From DATBAK01 sp036787815 (GTDB taxonomy: Bacteria; Actinomycetota; Acidimicrobiia; IMCC26256; PALSA-610), in NCBI GenBank assembly GCA_036787815.1, contig DAIQOP010000175.1, positions 1-8,038 of the forward strand: a DNA stretch of 8,038 nucleotides. The letters are read 5' to 3'. Position 1 is the first letter of the stretch. Every line of letters begins with the position of its first letter. Both the position numbers and the translations under genes were made by a program. Under the pieces are notes generated by a model that worked only from the letters and a program-made list of their open reading frames with translations, was not told the origin of the DNA and did no database searches. This document shows positions 5,373 to 8,038 of the stretch, piece after piece.

Positions 5373-6487
5373 CCGCCGAACCACTGGCGGGTGTCGTCCC
5401 CGCCCTCGAAGCGGTGGCCGCGTACGGACTGGTCGGCACTCGCCGCGAGCTGCCCACCGAGCCGCTCACCGAGCCGACATGGTCGGCGTTCCTCGACGCG
5501 GCGGCGGGCGAGCGGCTCGTCGGGTTGCTCGCGCTCGCGATTCTCGACGGCGCGTTCCCGGCCACCGCGGGCCAGATCGAAGCGGTCGCGAACCTCGAGA
5601 CCGACGTCGCGGTCGTCGCCCTGATGCTCGAGCGGCTGCTCCTCGCGGTCGCCGACCGCTTCGGCGGCGCCGGCATCGACTTCCGCGTCCTGAAGGGGCC
5701 GTCGGTCGCGCACGTCGACTATCCCGAGGCCGCGTTGCGGTCGTTCGGCGACCTCGACCTGCTGGTGCGCGGCGCCGACTTCGCCGGTGCCGTCGCGGTC
5801 CTCGAGGCCGACGGAGGGCGCCGCGCGGTTCCGGAGCTGCGGCGCGGATTCGACCACCGGTTCGGCAAGGGCGCCACGATCTCGATGCCCGGCCGGCTCG
5901 AGGTCGATCTCCACCGCACGTTCGTTGCCGGACCGCTCGGCATGATGATCGACCTCGACGGCCTGTTCGAGACATCGACCGGGTTCGTGCTCGGCGACCG
6001 GCTCCTGGTGGGCCTGGGCACCGAGGAACGCTTCCTGCACGCGTGTGTGCATGCCGCGCTCGGGCGGCCGACACGCCTGAACTCACTGCGCGACATCGCC
6101 CAGATGGCCTTGGCCGGCGAGCTCGACCTCGCTCGCGTCTACGGGCTCGCGGATTCGTGGCGCGCGCGGGCCGTGCTCGCCCGGGCCGTGAGCCTCGCGT
6201 GGACGGTGCTCGACATCTCCGACTCGGTCGCCCTCTCGGCCTGGGCGGCGCGCTACCGGCCCGGACCCGAAGACCGTCGGCTCCTCGCCGCGTACATCGG
6301 CGGCGACCGGAGCTACACGCGTCAGGCGATCGCGACCTTCCGGGTCATCCCGCGCCGTCGCGACAAGGTCGCCTACGCACGCTCGTTGCTCTTCCCCGAA
6401 CGGCCGTACCTCGAGGCCCGCAACTCGCGGCGTCTCGACCACGTCCGCCGGGGCAGCACGCATCTGCGTTGGGGTATCCCGAGATGA
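5360..6487 (+). CDS. Nucleotidyltransferase-like protein, NTP_transf_5 type
   Basis: 375 residues. The core resembles the uncharacterised NTP_transf_5 family of the polymerase-beta-like superfamily: FRVLKGPSVAHVDYPEAALR (108-127) followed by SFGDLDLLV (128-136), giving the likely metal-binding pair D131/D133. A third acidic site may be EVDLH (181-185). The C-terminal half is helical, with LHACVHAAL (226-234) and RLNSLRDIA (239-247), typical of the family. Members may move a nucleotide or phosphate group onto an unknown acceptor; the substrate here is not known. The gene follows the PqqD-like gene with a 13-nt overlap, a pairing that suggests joint action. GTG 5360 has GGAG only at an 11-nt distance; TTG 5369, overlapping the previous stop, is an alternative. 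The ORF stays open upstream to 4829, but that part is Arg-rich shadow of the preceding genes. Confidence 0.8.
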   Translation: MPGLTAEPLAGVVPALEAVAAYGLVGTRRELPTEPLTEPTWSAFLDAAAGERLVGLLALAILDGAFPATAGQIEAVANLETDVAVVALMLERLLLAVADRFGGAGIDFRVLKGPSVAHVDYPEAALRSFGDLDLLVRGADFAGAVAVLEADGGRRAVPELRRGFDHRFGKGATISMPGRLEVDLHRTFVAGPLGMMIDLDGLFETSTGFVLGDRLLVGLGTEERFLHACVHAALGRPTRLNSLRDIAQMALAGELDLARVYGLADSWRARAVLARAVSLAWTVLDISDSVALSAWAARYRPGPEDRRLLAAYIGGDRSYTRQAIATFRVIPRRRDKVAYARSLLFPERPYLEARNSRRLDHVRRGSTHLRWGIPR

Positions 6488-7878
6488 CGATGACCGCGCC
6501 GTCGCGCTTCTCGGCGTCGAAGTCGACCCCGCCGCCGAAGAAGGCGCCACCGTCGGTGCTCGTCACGATGTTCGGCTTCCTCATCGGCACCGCGTACGTC
6601 CTCTCTCTGCTCTACGCGCTCATGAGCGCGAGCGCCGCGGTGTGGGGCGGGCTGCTGCTCGTCCCCGTCCTGATCGGGATCACGCTGCCCCTGCTCAGGG
6701 CGGCGGCCCGCCAACAGGACGACCCCCGTCTCGCGCGCCTCCTGGTGGTGGCGCTCGTGCTCAAGATGTTGGGCGCGGTCATCCGCTACGGCGTCGCGTT
6801 CGACGTCTACGGCGGGCAGGCCGACGCGAAGGCCTACGACAAGGCCGGTCGGGTGCTCGCGCAGGGCTTCCGTTCCGGGCATCTCCTCTTCGGGCACGGC
6901 GCGATCAGCAACACGCACTTCATCGAGATCGTCACCGGCGTCGTGTACACGATCATCGGGCCGACCCAGCTGGGAGGCTTCTTCGTCTTCTCCTGGCTGG
7001 GCTTCCTGGGTCTCTTCTTCTTCTATCGCGCGTTCGCGCTCGCGGTGCCGCACGGCGACCAGCGGCGGTACGCGCGCTTGCTGCTCTTCATGCCGTCGTT
7101 GCTCTTCTGGTCTTCGGCCATCGGTAAGGAAGCGTGGATGACCTTCACGCTCGGCATGGTCGCCTACGGCGCCGCGAAGGCGTTCACCCGTACACCGCTC
7201 GGATTCGTGTACCTGGCGCTCGGTCTCGAGGGCACGGAGCGGGTGCGCCCGCACATGGCGTTGCTCATCCTGGGCGGGCTCCTCCCCGCCTACCTGCTCC
7301 GTCGCGCACCGAAGTTCTCGGACCAGAAGAAGAAGCAGTCACTCAAGATCATCGGCATCTTGGCGTTGATCGGAGCGATCGTCGTGACGCTTGGCGGAGT
7401 CGAGCAGCGGTTCAAGGTCAGCACCGCAGATTCTGCCTCGGTGAACGCTGTGTTCGACACGACCGCGGCCCAGACACAGCAGGGGGGGTCGAGCTTCACG
7501 CCCACCCGGGTGCACTCTCCGGTCCAGTTCCCGATGGCGTTCCTCACGGTGATGTTCCGCCCGTTCCCCTACGAGGCGGGATCGACACAGGGGGTCGTCT
7601 CAGCGCTCGAAGGCACGTGCCTGCTGCTCATCATGTTGTTATCGGTGAAACGGCTGCGCCAGATCCCTCGCGAGCTGGCGCGCACGCCCTACATCGTCTT
7701 CGCGCTCGTGTACACACTCGTGTTCGTCTTCGCGTTCTCGACGATCGGAAACTTCGGCATCCTCGTGCGTCAGCGCGTGCAGGTGTACCCGTTGTTCTTC
7801 GTGCTGCTCGCGTTACCGCGACCGGTTCTCGGCCGGAAGAAGGGTGCGCGGGGCGGGCGACGGTCATACGCTCGATGA
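6484..7878 (+). CDS. Polytopic membrane protein, putative Wzy/EpsG-like polysaccharide polymerase
   Basis: 464 residues with about ten or eleven hydrophobic segments, including about 26-48, 51-71, 84-103, 164-188, 217-235, 256-272, 286-304, 371-388, 402-420 and 432-446. Charged motifs lie between segments: GGQADAKAYDKAG (110-122), PSLLFWSSAIGKEAW (204-218), RVRPHMALL (253-261), and near the end GNFGILVRQRVQVYP (422-436). A loop with Arg, Asp and Lys plus a late N-x-G...R-x-R pattern recalls O-antigen and exopolysaccharide polymerases. The position beside a Wzz fusion supports polymerisation of repeat units at the outer membrane face. Sequence identity to any named Wzy is not recognisable by eye; a flippase or ligase cannot be excluded. 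ATG 6484 overlaps the previous stop as ATGA, with GGGG 9 nt upstream; ATG 6490 is an alternative. Confidence 0.75.
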   Translation: MTMTAPSRFSASKSTPPPKKAPPSVLVTMFGFLIGTAYVLSLLYALMSASAAVWGGLLLVPVLIGITLPLLRAAARQQDDPRLARLLVVALVLKMLGAVIRYGVAFDVYGGQADAKAYDKAGRVLAQGFRSGHLLFGHGAISNTHFIEIVTGVVYTIIGPTQLGGFFVFSWLGFLGLFFFYRAFALAVPHGDQRRYARLLLFMPSLLFWSSAIGKEAWMTFTLGMVAYGAAKAFTRTPLGFVYLALGLEGTERVRPHMALLILGGLLPAYLLRRAPKFSDQKKKQSLKIIGILALIGAIVVTLGGVEQRFKVSTADSASVNAVFDTTAAQTQQGGSSFTPTRVHSPVQFPMAFLTVMFRPFPYEAGSTQGVVSALEGTCLLLIMLLSVKRLRQIPRELARTPYIVFALVYTLVFVFAFSTIGNFGILVRQRVQVYPLFFVLLALPRPVLGRKKGARGGRRSYAR

Positions 7879-8038
7879 CGTCGGCCGAGAGGCTGCGCCG
7901 CGCGGTGCTCGCCCTCGGGATGCTCGTGCTCGCCGGATCCGTCGCCTGGTCGTGGTCGGCCGGGTCGACCGGGTCGACGAGGTCGACCACGGTCGCCCCG
8001 GCGGTCGGGTCGGGCGGCGGCGCGCCCACCGGGGTGGG
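7875..8038 (+). CDS. Exported or membrane-anchored protein, N-terminal fragment
   Basis: The first 54 residues of a gene cut by the right edge. It starts MTSAERLRR, continues with a hydrophobic stretch AVLALGMLVLAGSVAW (10-25), then enters a Gly/Ser/Thr-rich segment with GST, GST, RST triplets. This is the shape of a Sec signal peptide or a single membrane anchor followed by a flexible linker. ATG 7875 overlaps the preceding stop as ATGA, so it is probably co-translated with the polymerase-like gene. The catalytic or binding domain lies outside the window, so no function can be given. A polysaccharide-processing enzyme or surface protein would fit the context. Confidence 0.65.
   Translation, partial: MTSAERLRRAVLALGMLVLAGSVAWSWSAGSTGSTRSTTVAPAVGSGGGAPTGV
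7962..7988 (+). repeat. Three 9-bp tandem repeats coding Gly/Arg-Ser-Thr
   Basis: GGGTCGACC, GGGTCGACG and AGGTCGACC follow one another without gaps and are in frame with the exported protein, giving GST-GST-RST. Each unit contains the palindrome GTCGAC. It looks like a linker made by local duplication. Confidence 0.65.

Noticed and set aside
5479..6483. Upstream extension of the polymerase-like frame
   Set aside because: It is Arg-rich and overlaps the nucleotidyltransferase-like gene completely; ATG 6484 in an ATGA overlap is a natural start.

Overview
The window is very GC-rich, with codons ending mostly in G or C, GTG start codons and a fused Wzz/tyrosine-kinase protein. This fits a high-GC Gram-positive bacterium (Actinomycetota). 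An acidimicrobial or related lineage is possible, but the window holds no marker gene to settle it. The whole window appears to be part of a cell-surface polysaccharide (capsule/EPS) locus.

Layout. At 1-925, on the minus strand, lies the N-terminal three quarters or more of a GT4 glycosyltransferase whose C-terminus runs off the left edge. Next is a 363-bp divergent spacer (926-1288) with no convincing gene but an unusual density of palindromes and hairpins; it should hold the promoters and the 5' leader of the plus-strand operon. From 1289 to the right edge, six plus-strand genes are packed with overlaps or a 2-nt gap. They are: a four-TM nucleotide-sugar 4,6-dehydratase of the CapD/WbpM type (1289-3202); a Wzz chain-length regulator fused to a BY-kinase-like ATPase (3181-5070); a 99-residue PqqD-like protein (5073-5372); an NTP_transf_5-type nucleotidyltransferase-like protein (5360-6487); a polytopic membrane protein resembling Wzy/EpsG polymerases (6484-7878); and the start of an exported protein cut by the right edge (7875-8038).

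How it may work together. The dehydratase would make a 4-keto-6-deoxy sugar nucleotide, the GT4 enzyme would add sugars to a lipid-linked repeat unit, the Wzy-like protein would polymerise it, and the Wzz/ATPase would set chain length and export. No flippase, initiating sugar-phosphate transferase or phosphatase is in view; they may lie outside. The least explained part is the PqqD-like/nucleotidyltransferase-like pair, which sits between chain-length control and polymerase with no precursor peptide or maturation enzyme visible. Other points worth a second look are the degenerate Walker A' and tyrosine-poor tail of the Wzz/kinase, and the structured leader before 1289.
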